A DNA stretch of 27,611 nucleotides. Origin: an uncultured Bacteroidales bacterium. Its GTDB lineage: Bacteria; Bacteroidota; Bacteroidia; Bacteroidales; UBA932. The stretch's first letter is position 1. Each line of letters starts with the position of its first letter. Below are positions 1 through 8,300 of the stretch, in pieces. The notes beneath the pieces are model-generated. The model did no database searches and was not told the origin of the DNA. It saw nothing but the letters and a program-made list of their open reading frames with translations. The position numbers were made by a program, and so were the translations under genes. The stretch covers positions 1 to 27,611 of the forward strand of contig CAKUXR010000034.1 in the NCBI GenBank assembly GCA_934700615.1. The letters run 5' to 3'.

Positions 1-1579
1 GGTTGTGTATATCCGTAAAGTTAAAAAATCTGAAAGCAAATCACAACACTATTAACTTTTACATCGCTTTTAAAAATGGTTGTGTATATCCGTAAAGTTA
101 AAAAATCTGAAAGCAAATCACAACCATTTTACAATATTTTATTTTTTCACTAAGGTTGTGTATATCCGTAAAGTTAAAAAATCTGAAAGCAAATCACAAC
201 TAATTATTCTATAACTTATACTTTAACATGGTTGTGTATATCCGTAAAGTTAAAAAATCTGAAAGCAAATCACAACTTTGTCGTGTTTTTTAAATTTATT
301 TTATTAGGTTGTGTATATCCGTAAAGTTAAAAAATCTGAAAGCAAATCACAACTCGTGATGCTGTGAAAATCCTACGGAACACGGTTGTGTATATCCGTA
401 AAGTTAAAAAATCTGAAAGCAAATCACAACGGGCGGTTGTCCTTGATTACGCCGCCGCTCGGTTGTGTATATCCGTAAAGTTAAAAAATCTGAAAGCAAA
501 TCACAACTTATCTTTATTTTAACTATAATATTCATTTGGTTGTGTATATCCGTAAAGTTAAAAAATCTGAAAGCAAATCACAACTCTAACAAGCTAATTC
601 ATTATATCTCTCATGGTTGTGTATATCCGTAAAGTTAAAAAATCTGAAAGCAAATCACAACACATTCAATTAATACGAAATAATACCTTATGGTTGTGTA
701 TATCCGTAAAGTTAAAAAATCTGAAAGCAAATCACAACCTAAATGTTATACTTTTAAACGTCATATTTGGTTGTGTATATCCGTAAAGTTAAAAAATCTG
801 AAAGCAAATCACAACTCACTTACGTTGCCTATCGTATATTGTATGGTTGTGTATATCCGTAAAGTTAAAAAATCTGAAAGCAAATCACAACCAAAAACTG
901 GTATACACTACTACTTGATTGGGTTGTGTATATCCGTAAAGTTAAAAAATCTGAAAGCAAATCACAACCTATACCGCTTATATTACACGAGCTAACCCGG
1001 TTGTGTATATCCGTAAAGTTAAAAAATCTGAAAGCAAATCACAACTCTCATAAAATCACAGATTGAAATCTTTACGGTTGTGTATATCCGTAAAGTTAAA
1101 AAATCTGAAAGCAAATCACAACTTATTTCTGACGTTGCTAAGACTGAAGAGCGGTTGTGTATATCCGTAAAGTTAAAAAATCTGAAAGCAAATCACAACA
1201 ATAATAATTTATATATTTTAGACTATATTGGTTGTGTATATCCGTAAAGTTAAAAAATCTGAAAGCAAATCACAACATATGCACAAATATTATATCACAC
1301 TAAAGGTTGTGTATATCCGTAAAGTTAAAAAATCTGAAAGCAAATCACAACAGTGGCAGTTAGTTATGACGCGTCCGCTTGGTTGTGTATATCCGTAAAG
1401 TTAAAAAATCTGAAAGCAAATCACAACTTAAATTGTGTAACAAGAATTAACATTTATGTTGTGTATATCCGTAAAGTTAAAAAATCTGAAAGCAAATCAC
1501 AACCATATGTGCTGATCATTTCTATCTTGACACGTTGTGTATATCCGTAAAGTTAAAAAATCTGAAAGCAAATCACAAC
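1..1579 (-). CRISPR. Type II-C CRISPR array, 21 repeats and 20 spacers
   Basis: Twenty-one copies of one repeat start at 1, 78, 154, 230, 307, 384, 461, 538, 615, 692, 769, 845, 922, 999, 1076, 1153, 1230, 1305, 1381, 1457 and 1533. The unit is 47 bp, beginning GGTTGTGTATATCC and ending GCAAATCACAAC, with a GTTGTG/CACAAC terminal inverted repeat. I see no internal mismatch; only the two right-most copies differ, having T and C instead of the first G. Spacers are 28-30 bp, mostly AT-rich, with a few GC-richer ones such as 431-460. The crRNA strand is inferred to be minus: read that way the repeat begins GTTGTGATTTGCTTTCAG, which pairs with the tracrRNA anti-repeat at 9035-9052. The first repeat begins at base 1, so the array may extend beyond the window. 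I recognised no spacer match within the window by eye. Confidence 0.98.
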
Positions 1580-1590
1580 TTAAGTTGTGA
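1573..1590. repeat. Perfect 18-bp palindrome at the array/flank junction
   Basis: TCACAACTTAAGTTGTGA is its own reverse complement. Its left half is the end of the last CRISPR repeat; its right half lies in the unique flank next to the array. The flank therefore carries an inverted copy of the repeat terminus. The adjoining flank (1591-1648) is AT-rich, and I found no convincing minus-strand TAnnTTTG promoter in it that would drive the whole array. It could be a Cas1-Cas2 anchoring site or chance. Confidence 0.7.
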
Positions 1591-1648
1591 ACATCGGAGT
1601 GATTGTGCTGAGATAATAGGAATAATAGCAAATATTCCATTATATAAT

Positions 1649-1679
1649 TTTGAATATAATAGAAATATTGCTATTTTTG
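1649..1679 (+). promoter_or_regulatory. Predicted promoter of hicAB
   Basis: TTTG at 1649-1652, a 19-bp spacer and TATTTTTG at 1672-1679 match the Bacteroidetes -33/-7 pattern exactly. Transcription would start near 1686, about 15 nt before the hicA ATG. An in-frame upstream ATG at 1650 lies inside this promoter, which argues against the longer reading of hicA. Confidence 0.7.
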
Positions 1680-1700
1680 CAGCACCAAACAATACGCAAT

Positions 1701-1880
1701 ATGAAGTCTGATGAATTTCACAGATTGGTAGAGCGAAACGGCTGGACATACCTGAGGAAATCAGGCAGCCACGTAATCTACAAGAAAGGATCCAGAACTT
1801 ACCCTGTTCCTTACCATGGATCCAAAGAAATGGGAAAGGGAATTGTAAACAAGATTAGCAAGGAGATGGGGCTTAAATAA
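1701..1880 (+). CDS. hicA: HicA-family mRNA interferase toxin
   Basis: A 59-residue protein with the compact double-stranded RNA-binding-like fold expected of HicA toxins, which cleave mRNA until neutralised by HicB. The diagnostic segment KSGSHVIYKKG carries the conserved catalytic histidine (H24). It is followed by the usual VPYHGSKEMGKG region and a C-terminal helix ending in KEMGLK. The ATG at 1701 was chosen because it gives the normal HicA length and N-terminus (MKSDEFHRLVERNGW), whereas the in-frame ATG at 1650 falls in the promoter. hicB follows after 29 bp on the same strand, the usual toxin-first order. The pair lies directly beside the CRISPR array, so it may stabilise this stretch of chromosome; that role is inference. 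Confidence 0.9.
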   Translation: MKSDEFHRLVERNGWTYLRKSGSHVIYKKGSRTYPVPYHGSKEMGKGIVNKISKEMGLK

Positions 1881-1909
1881 AGTCCCTTTCCGCCAAAACA
1901 TAGAAACAC

Positions 1910-2317
1910 ATGAAACAGATTTCAGCAATTATTGAGAGGGCATCAGACGGAACATACTCCGTCTACTGCAAGAACGAAATTTTCTCCGGAATGGGGGATA
2001 CCATTGAAGAGGCCAAGGCTGATATGCTTCAGCAGATGGAAATCTATAAGGCTACGGCCAAAGAGGAAGGCTTTAAATATCCGGAGTTTTTGGATGGCGA
2101 GTTCACTATTACTTATACAGTTGATGCGTTGAGCCTTATGGACTTTTATCTCCGCAAAGGTTGGTTTTCGCTTGCGACTCTTGAGAAGGTTACGGGCATT
2201 TCTCAAAAACAGCTTTGGGCCTATGCACACGGAACAAAACCAAGGAAGGCCCAAGAGGATCGTATCCGCAATGGACTTCAGAATATATCGAAAGATCTCG
2301 ACGCCATATTTGCGTGA
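1910..2317 (+). CDS. hicB: HicB-family antitoxin
   Basis: A 135-residue partner of the preceding HicA. Residues 1-70 form the HicB-type partial RNase H-like fold (KQISAIIERASDGTYSVYC, then GMGDTIEEAKADM), which normally binds the toxin. Residues about 85-120 look like a helix-turn-helix (LATLEKVTGISQKQLWAYAHG) that would bind the operon's own promoter, giving the autoregulation typical of hicAB. The next features are a strong intrinsic terminator 36 bp after the stop codon and an unrelated gene, so hicA-hicB is a closed two-gene unit. The sequence is complete, with no sign of decay. Confidence 0.9.
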   Translation: MKQISAIIERASDGTYSVYCKNEIFSGMGDTIEEAKADMLQQMEIYKATAKEEGFKYPEFLDGEFTITYTVDALSLMDFYLRKGWFSLATLEKVTGISQKQLWAYAHGTKPRKAQEDRIRNGLQNISKDLDAIFA

Positions 2318-2352
2318 TTGTTTGGTAAACCTCACACAAGCGTCAGGTACGG

Positions 2353-2379
2353 CCACCGGAGAAATCCGGTGGTTTTTTT
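2353..2379 (+). terminator. Intrinsic terminator of hicAB
   Basis: A perfect 8-bp stem CCACCGGA/TCCGGTGG closes a GAAA tetraloop and is followed by seven T residues (2373-2379). Confidence 0.92.
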
Positions 2380-2465
2380 AATTTATCATGCCTTCCAGCA
2401 CAATAATTACGATGTTTCGGTGATTTTTTCTTAATTTAGAAGAATAATCAAACAATCAGATAATT

Positions 2466-3863
2466 ATGAAACACAAACTTTTGGCATTGACAGTTCTGGC
2501 GGCAACAATATTGTCCGGGTGCTGCGGAGACTGCTGCAAGGATGGGAAAAATTACAAGATCAAGGATGGCGTCATTGTGTTCAATGAACCTGAGCCGGCT
2601 GCTGGTCAGCAGGATATGCTACAGTTTGCAGCGGATCCGATTGACACTGTAAGAATCGGTTTCATCGGACTGGGTATGAGAGGACCAAGTGCCGTGTCTC
2701 GTTTCACCCATATAGACGGAACCCGTACAGTAGCGCTTTGCGACCTGGAGGAAGACCGCGTGAAGAAGTCGCAGGATATTCTGAAACGAGCCGGAAAGCC
2801 TGCTGCTGCCGAATATTTCGGAGAAGAAAGCTGGAAGAGGCTCTGCGAACGTGACGACATCAATCTCGTGTATATCTGCACCCCATGGGACAGCCATGTG
2901 GAAATGTCAGTGTACGCGATGCAGCATGGAAAACACGTCGCTGTGGAGGTGCCTGCAGCAACTTCTGTAGAGGAATGCTGGCAGCTGGTCGATGTGTCCG
3001 AGCAGACACGCAGGCATTGCATGATGTTGGAAAACTGCGTGTATGATTTCTATGAACTTACAACACTCAATATGGTTCAGCAGGGACTGTTCGGCGAGGT
3101 GCTCCATACGGAAGGCTCTTACATTCATAATCTTTCGGATTTTTGGGACAAATATCACGACAATTGGCGTCTGGCATTTGACCAGGCACATGCAGGCGAT
3201 GTTTATGCCACCCATGGTTTAGGACCTGACTGTCAGGTACTTGACATACACCGCGGTGACAGGATGGACTATCTTGTTTCAATGGCCACCATTTCGGTTG
3301 CCGGTCTGGAAATCGCCAAGAAGAACATGGGAGCTGAGACATTCGCGAATGGCGACCAGACTTCCACAATGATCCATACCGCCAAAGGCAAGACCATCCT
3401 TCTTCAGCACAATGTCTATACTCCGCGTCCTTATGACAGGATGTATCAGGTCGTCGGAACGAAAGGATATGCAGAAAAGTATCCTCGTCCGGGATTCGCA
3501 TTCGAACCGGAACAGATTAACGGCGATGTGAATTACGAGAACCTTTCAGTCCATTCTTTCGTTTCGGGTGAGGTATATAAGGAACTCCTGAAGAAGTACC
3601 AGAGTCCTATTGTCAAGGATATAGAAGAGAAAGCCAAATCAGTAGGCGGACATGGCGGAATGGATTTCATCATGGATTACCGTCTGGTATGGTGTCTCAG
3701 AAACGGCAAGCCGCTTGACATGGATGTTTACGATGCCGCCGAGTGGTCCTGCATCGGTGACCTGTCAGCTGCTTCCATCGAAAATGGCAGCAAACCTGTC
3801 CTCGTGCCCGACTTCACCCGCGGCAAATGGAATAAGATTCAGGGATATCGCCACGCAGAATAG
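2466..3863 (+). CDS. GH109-type Gfo/Idh/MocA lipoprotein (putative alpha-N-acetylgalactosaminidase)
   Basis: A 465-residue protein with an N-terminal lipoprotein signal (MKHKLLALTVLAATILSGC, lipobox Cys19), so it is likely anchored in a membrane facing the periplasm or cell surface. The Rossmann motif GFIGLGMRG at residues 65-73 should bind NAD(H). The downstream segment with THGLGPDCQVLDIHRGDRM near residue 247 resembles glycoside hydrolase family 109, whose members use bound NAD to remove terminal alpha-N-acetylgalactosamine; a plain Gfo/Idh/MocA oxidoreductase remains possible. A Cys-rich linker (GCCGDCCKDG) follows the lipobox. The gene is free-standing: hicAB ends in a terminator upstream, and the cas operon converges on it from the other side. 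A weak TAATTTAG at 2432-2439 may be its -7 box. Removal of host or plant glycans is inferred from the family. Confidence 0.87.
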   Translation: MKHKLLALTVLAATILSGCCGDCCKDGKNYKIKDGVIVFNEPEPAAGQQDMLQFAADPIDTVRIGFIGLGMRGPSAVSRFTHIDGTRTVALCDLEEDRVKKSQDILKRAGKPAAAEYFGEESWKRLCERDDINLVYICTPWDSHVEMSVYAMQHGKHVAVEVPAATSVEECWQLVDVSEQTRRHCMMLENCVYDFYELTTLNMVQQGLFGEVLHTEGSYIHNLSDFWDKYHDNWRLAFDQAHAGDVYATHGLGPDCQVLDIHRGDRMDYLVSMATISVAGLEIAKKNMGAETFANGDQTSTMIHTAKGKTILLQHNVYTPRPYDRMYQVVGTKGYAEKYPRPGFAFEPEQINGDVNYENLSVHSFVSGEVYKELLKKYQSPIVKDIEEKAKSVGGHGGMDFIMDYRLVWCLRNGKPLDMDVYDAAEWSCIGDLSAASIENGSKPVLVPDFTRGKWNKIQGYRHAE

Positions 3864-3966
3864 ATGCCCATGCAGATGGAAATACCGCATGCGTTGCAAC
3901 AGTAAAGGCTTCAAATGAAGTTAAAAGAAATAATGTCGAGGCCTTTCATTTCCATGTCAGGGGCAT
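3864..3966. repeat. Long imperfect inverted repeat directly after the GH109 stop codon
   Basis: The arm at 3864-3883 (ATGCCCATGCAGATGGAAAT) matches the reverse complement of 3948-3966 at about 17 of 20 positions. A nested pair AAAGGC (3904-3909)/GCCTTT (3941-3946) and a small hairpin CTTC-AAAT-GAAG (3909-3920) lie inside. It could be a 3'-UTR structure or a decayed palindromic mobile element. The first arm begins on the base after the TAG. Confidence 0.6.
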
Positions 3967-4009
3967 GCAAGAAGATGGTTATGCTTCATTTTGACACTTT
4001 TCATCCAAA

Positions 4010-4034
4010 CCCTGCTCTGGTGACGGGGCTTTTT
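4010..4034 (+). terminator. Possible weak intrinsic terminator of the GH109 gene
   Basis: A short stem CCCTG/CGGGG with a 9-nt loop is followed by CTTTTT. It lies between the GH109 gene and the convergent cas2 gene. The stem is short and contains a G.U pair. Confidence 0.4.
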
Positions 4035-4063
4035 AACTGATAGGGCATGGCCATTCAAGTAAA

Positions 4064-4396
4064 CTAAAAGAGTTCAAGCTGAATATAGATATCTTCAGAC
4101 TCTTTCGGTTTGTGCTCAGAAAACAGCTCCATATTACTGAACTGCTTGTCTGTGATGCACAATATGCCCACCTGACCATAATCAGGCAAAAAGGACTTTA
4201 CACGGGCAATATGAGTCTGGGCATTCTCAGATGACGGACAGTGGCGCATATAGATGGAGAACTGGAACATGACGAAGCCGTCCTCTATCAGACGCTTTCT
4301 GAAGAGGGCTGCATTCTTCCTTTCTTTCTTGGTATCGGTAGGAAGATCGAAGAAAACCAGAACCCACATAATTCTATACTCACTGAACCTGTCCAT
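4064..4396 (-). CDS. cas2: CRISPR-associated endoribonuclease-fold protein Cas2
   Basis: Cas2 dimerises and bridges two Cas1 dimers in the spacer-integration complex. The 110-residue protein begins MDRFSEYRIMWVLVFFDLP, a typical type II Cas2 N-terminus with the ferredoxin-like first strand and the conserved Asp of FFDLP. It ends in an acidic-hydrophobic tail (EDIYIQLELF). I chose the ATG at 4396 over a GTG at 4399: the ATG shares one base with the cas1 stop (TGATG), a usual coupling arrangement, and gives the family N-terminus. It is the last gene of the cas9-cas1-cas2 operon. About 2.5 kb containing hicAB and a GH109 gene separate it from the array. Confidence 0.95.
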   Translation of the reverse strand: MDRFSEYRIMWVLVFFDLPTDTKKERKNAALFRKRLIEDGFVMFQFSIYMRHCPSSENAQTHIARVKSFLPDYGQVGILCITDKQFSNMELFSEHKPKESEDIYIQLELF

Positions 4397-5328
4397 CACA
4401 TAGAAGGATATATGACTTTACGTGAACTGCCTGAAAAACACTTCTGCAGAGAATTGACCGTCTGGCTCACAGCAAGCATCAACGGCCTACGGATGCCGTC
4501 TATAATCACCTCTTTGACAGGAAGTTCCAACAATGCCCGCTTGACATTGACATCAAGTTCATCAGGAATACCGGCATTGACAATGTCAATCACAAGCCTA
4601 TCCACATAAGGTCTGTAAGGCTCCATTATATCATCTGCCAGACAATAGGCATCATAGCGGTTATGATGGTGTACGCCGACCGTAGGAATAAGCCCGGCAC
4701 CCACCAACGCCCGAGCAACAATCGCTCGGACAATCGCATAGCCATAATTCAGCATTGCATTGACAATATCGTCATCGCTTCGCGTAAATTTCGGATTGTC
4801 AATGAAAACCGATTTCCAATAAAACGCCGCCGCACGTCCTTCAAGATTATCGGCATCTCCACTCTTCACGGAATCCGCCCAAATCAACATATTTTTGGTC
4901 TCTTGTCCGGTAACGTACTTCAGCATGGCCGCCTGATTCCGGATCTTGCATTGAACCGTCTGCTGCCAAATCTGCTTCTTCAGAGGTAAAGATGCATTGA
5001 TCTGTTCCTGATATCTTTCCGCCTGAATCTTATTTCCATACAAAGGCAGCAGCAATCCTACCGGAAGATGCGATTTGTCACAGGTAACCACAGCGCAATT
5101 GTTTTCCAGCAATGCTTCCAAAAGTCCTTCAGTGACAGTAATTTGCGGACAATCCAGAACAATCAGGCCGATATCCTCTATCGGAATAGTCTTGACGACT
5201 TCCCTATACGTCCCCGCATCGTCAAAATCAGGCATATCACCCTTCACCTCAGGCTTCTTTATGACAAGTTGTCTGAGTTTCAATGACAGATATGCCGGAT
5301 TTCCGAAGTATAGAGAGCGCTTAATCAT
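4396..5328 (-). CDS. cas1: CRISPR-associated integrase Cas1
   Basis: A 310-residue type II Cas1, the metal-dependent integrase that inserts new spacers. It begins MIKRSLYFGNPAYLSLK, the usual start for this subtype. Three catalytic positions are visible: Glu163 in NLEGRAAAFYW, His221 in GVHHHNRYDAY and Glu236 in DIMEPYRPYVDR. The long alpha-helical domain is complete, and the C-terminus ends at VIYPSM. Its start codon overlaps the cas9 stop by 8 bp, and its stop overlaps the cas2 start by one base, so translation of all three genes is probably coupled. Nothing suggests inactivation, so spacer acquisition should be possible. Confidence 0.97.
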   Translation of the reverse strand: MIKRSLYFGNPAYLSLKLRQLVIKKPEVKGDMPDFDDAGTYREVVKTIPIEDIGLIVLDCPQITVTEGLLEALLENNCAVVTCDKSHLPVGLLLPLYGNKIQAERYQEQINASLPLKKQIWQQTVQCKIRNQAAMLKYVTGQETKNMLIWADSVKSGDADNLEGRAAAFYWKSVFIDNPKFTRSDDDIVNAMLNYGYAIVRAIVARALVGAGLIPTVGVHHHNRYDAYCLADDIMEPYRPYVDRLVIDIVNAGIPDELDVNVKRALLELPVKEVIIDGIRRPLMLAVSQTVNSLQKCFSGSSRKVIYPSM

Positions 5329-8300
5329 CTTTCAATGAGATTTCGCCGAGTAGGCTGATGGAAACTTTACGAGGATTGATGGCAAACAACGCATTAAAAC
5401 TTTGCGTTCTGTAATACTTTTTCATCATAAGAGCATTTTTTGAATCATCCAATTTCGTTTCATATTGACTTCTAAAGACATAATAAGATGATGCCAGTTT
5501 CTGCACCCTATACAAATGCTCGCCCAAAGACTTATAATCCCGTCCGGCCAACGCATCATTGAACTCATCATCACCCATTCCGAGCACAAACATCTCATTC
5601 TGCTGCATACTCATCACGAAAGTCCATTCAGGGGAGGGCAATCCTCCGGTCAAATCCTCAGGAACATTCTTGTCAATGATAGTGTCCAGAACCTCAACAG
5701 GATTCCTTACAACCACAGGGATTCCATACTTTTTACGTTCAACAGCATCGCGGAATGTAACAATACTCTCCTGATACTTTCCGTCCGCATCCTTGTAGAT
5801 GGCAATATGATGATTATTACCAGGCTTCACAAAACCGATATCATTTCCGTCAGCATCTTTCTTGACTGGGACAACCTGAGACAAACCGGTATAACATCTT
5901 ACAGTCTTGATCTGAATTTTACCGGCCTCATCTGCATATAAAGGCTCAGCAAATGCCTTTTTAGGGTCATCCCCGAAAGCGGCAAGACGCGCAGTCACAA
6001 CATCCCGGATATGTTTATCAACAATCGAAGCGGCATCCTTGGCCTTGATGGAATCCAGAGAATACTTTATAACATACTCCGGCTTAAAGCAGCTGCCATA
6101 CTCAAGCATAATTGTATTTTCCTCATCCAGATACAACGGTGATTTCTTGAGCGACGACACGGCCTTCGAACAATCCCCGCCACACGCCTCCAAACGCTCA
6201 CGAATCAGATGCCTTATCCTCGGCTTGACAATATCATCCACACGTTCGAACAATTTCTTGACAGGAACCTTCTCTTCTATGCTCTTGATTCTGCCATAAA
6301 CGCTTTCCTCACTCAGAGCACCCCTAGGCACAAGGATATTTTCCTGAGCAACCCTACGACTCCCAGCCTTGTAAACATACCTCTTTCCAGGTGTGGTAAC
6401 CTTCTTGCCAGACTTGAATGAAACAAGAATATCTGCCACATGGTCAGCAACATCAGCCACACTGAAATGAGCCTGCGCCAATGTCCATTTGTCCAATGAC
6501 ATTTGTTCTTCACCAATGGCAGTCTTTGCATTCAAAGTATTCAACCTCTGAATAATACTCTGTCTCGTGCAGGCGATTGTCAGAGCATCGATGGCATGAT
6601 GCCTGTGGTCCAGACGTTTTGACCAGTCCTTTATCCTTTCTTCAGTATGAGTCTGTCCCCTATGCACATAAGTAACATCCCCTGTAAGATTACCTTCACG
6701 ATATCTCGGCAAATCCAAAGAATGGAGTATCTCATCATATCCCCATATACGACGCAGGTACGCAGTCACATCTCCACTTGAGCCATAGACATTCCGGCAA
6801 ACCTGATCCAGAATCTCCATCGCTTTTCTCGAAATATACTGGGTCTGGACCAATTGTCTGGAAATGAAGTCCTTCGGAATCTTGTCGGCAGGAGTAAGGA
6901 GCCTGTTTCTCTTTGTCTGGCTGATTTTATTCTCTTTAAAAGCCGCCTCGACACGCTTCAAATAGTCTTCAAACGCATTCTCCCCACGTCCCTTCATGTA
7001 ATCAAATGCAGTGGCATTACCCTTTTCCGCATTACATTTACGGCAGGCGCAAACCTTATTCGAGAAAGAATCATCAAACAGAAGGGACTTCGGGACAATA
7101 TGTTCAATCTCAACATCCAAACCATTGAGAAATTCAGTCGCACTCACAGGCTGGCCACAATAGAAGCAACGCTTACCTGACTCTTCCCACAATCTGTACT
7201 TAAGGATCTTGTTCTTGGACGGAACCAGGCCCAATTCCTCAATTCTTTTGGCAATCTCCTCATTGGCCTTTTCCCTCGTACGGATATTCTTGGCCGCAGA
7301 CTCTCGCCCCGCCTTACTCAATTTCAGTTCCCGAGCCATCTCAACCCTTATCTCATCAATTGCGCCATACTTGTCAATGACAGCATTGACGACATTAATC
7401 ATCTGATTCAGAATCTTTTCAACCACCGGCTGACGGAGTTCATTCTTCTGCAACTGAGGCAATTTCGGCAACAATTTCCTGGTCTGATTCTCCGCCTTGG
7501 TGATGCTGTCCGAATGATTGATTCCTATGACATCACAAGCCTCGCTATATTTGGCACCATCCATCAGAGAAGGAAGAATCTTTCTCATGAACTTGAACGA
7601 ACGGCTGGAATAACCCTGCTTGACAAAATCAATCCGGCACAGCGACTCCAGCATCGACTCGTCAGTAATGCCAAACTGTTTCTCCAATGCAGCCTTCTGC
7701 TCATTTTTGTCTGATATTGAATAAATTATATGCCAAAGCCTATAGAGAGGCTCACTCTCGCACTCGGCACCTATTTCCATCAGGACTTCGCCAGTATCAG
7801 CATTGACCTGATTGGATTCCACCTCCCTGAGATCAAACCGCAGAATATCGTCGATGTCGCGTCTTCCCTTCAAGGCCTTCATCAATGCTACTCTCGTGGT
7901 ATTTCCGACCATACCCTTACTCATGGCCCTGTCAGCTGACCATCCGCTATTTTTTGCAAGGCCAAGAATCTTGAACAAATCATCGGCCTTCATTTTTTCA
8001 TGAGTGTTCAGAAAATCAAATATCTCATGTTTATTGTCAATGCCGACGAAATACTCATCATTTTCTTTGTTGGTAACCCTGATATTGTTTATCTCTTCCC
8101 AAATCTTGCAGACCTGGGCCAAAGGAGAAGATTTCGGAGCGCATTTAGGTCCTGCAACAACTATTTCGCCCTTTCTGTTTCTTATAGGATTATGCTCAGC
8201 ATCAAACAGTTCGCGTTGCATAAATTCACAAGAAGACACAAGATGCTTACATGATTTCAACGGGCGCTGATAATAGATTATCTCATTCCTGATTTCATTG

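Noticed and set aside
431..460. Possible self-targeting by the GC-rich spacer
   Set aside because: No matching protospacer was recognised by eye within the window; a genome and phage database search would be needed to say more.
690..1550. Open reading frames running through the CRISPR array (690-995, 1353-1550)
   Set aside because: They consist of the translated repeat unit and spacers, a product of repeat periodicity rather than genes.
1650..1700. Upstream ATG extending hicA by 17 residues
   Set aside because: It lies within the consensus promoter and adds residues absent from HicA proteins.
2414..2439. Promoter for the GH109 gene
   Set aside because: TAATTTAG has one mismatch and no -33 box at the right spacing, so it is mentioned only as a weak candidate in the gene entry.
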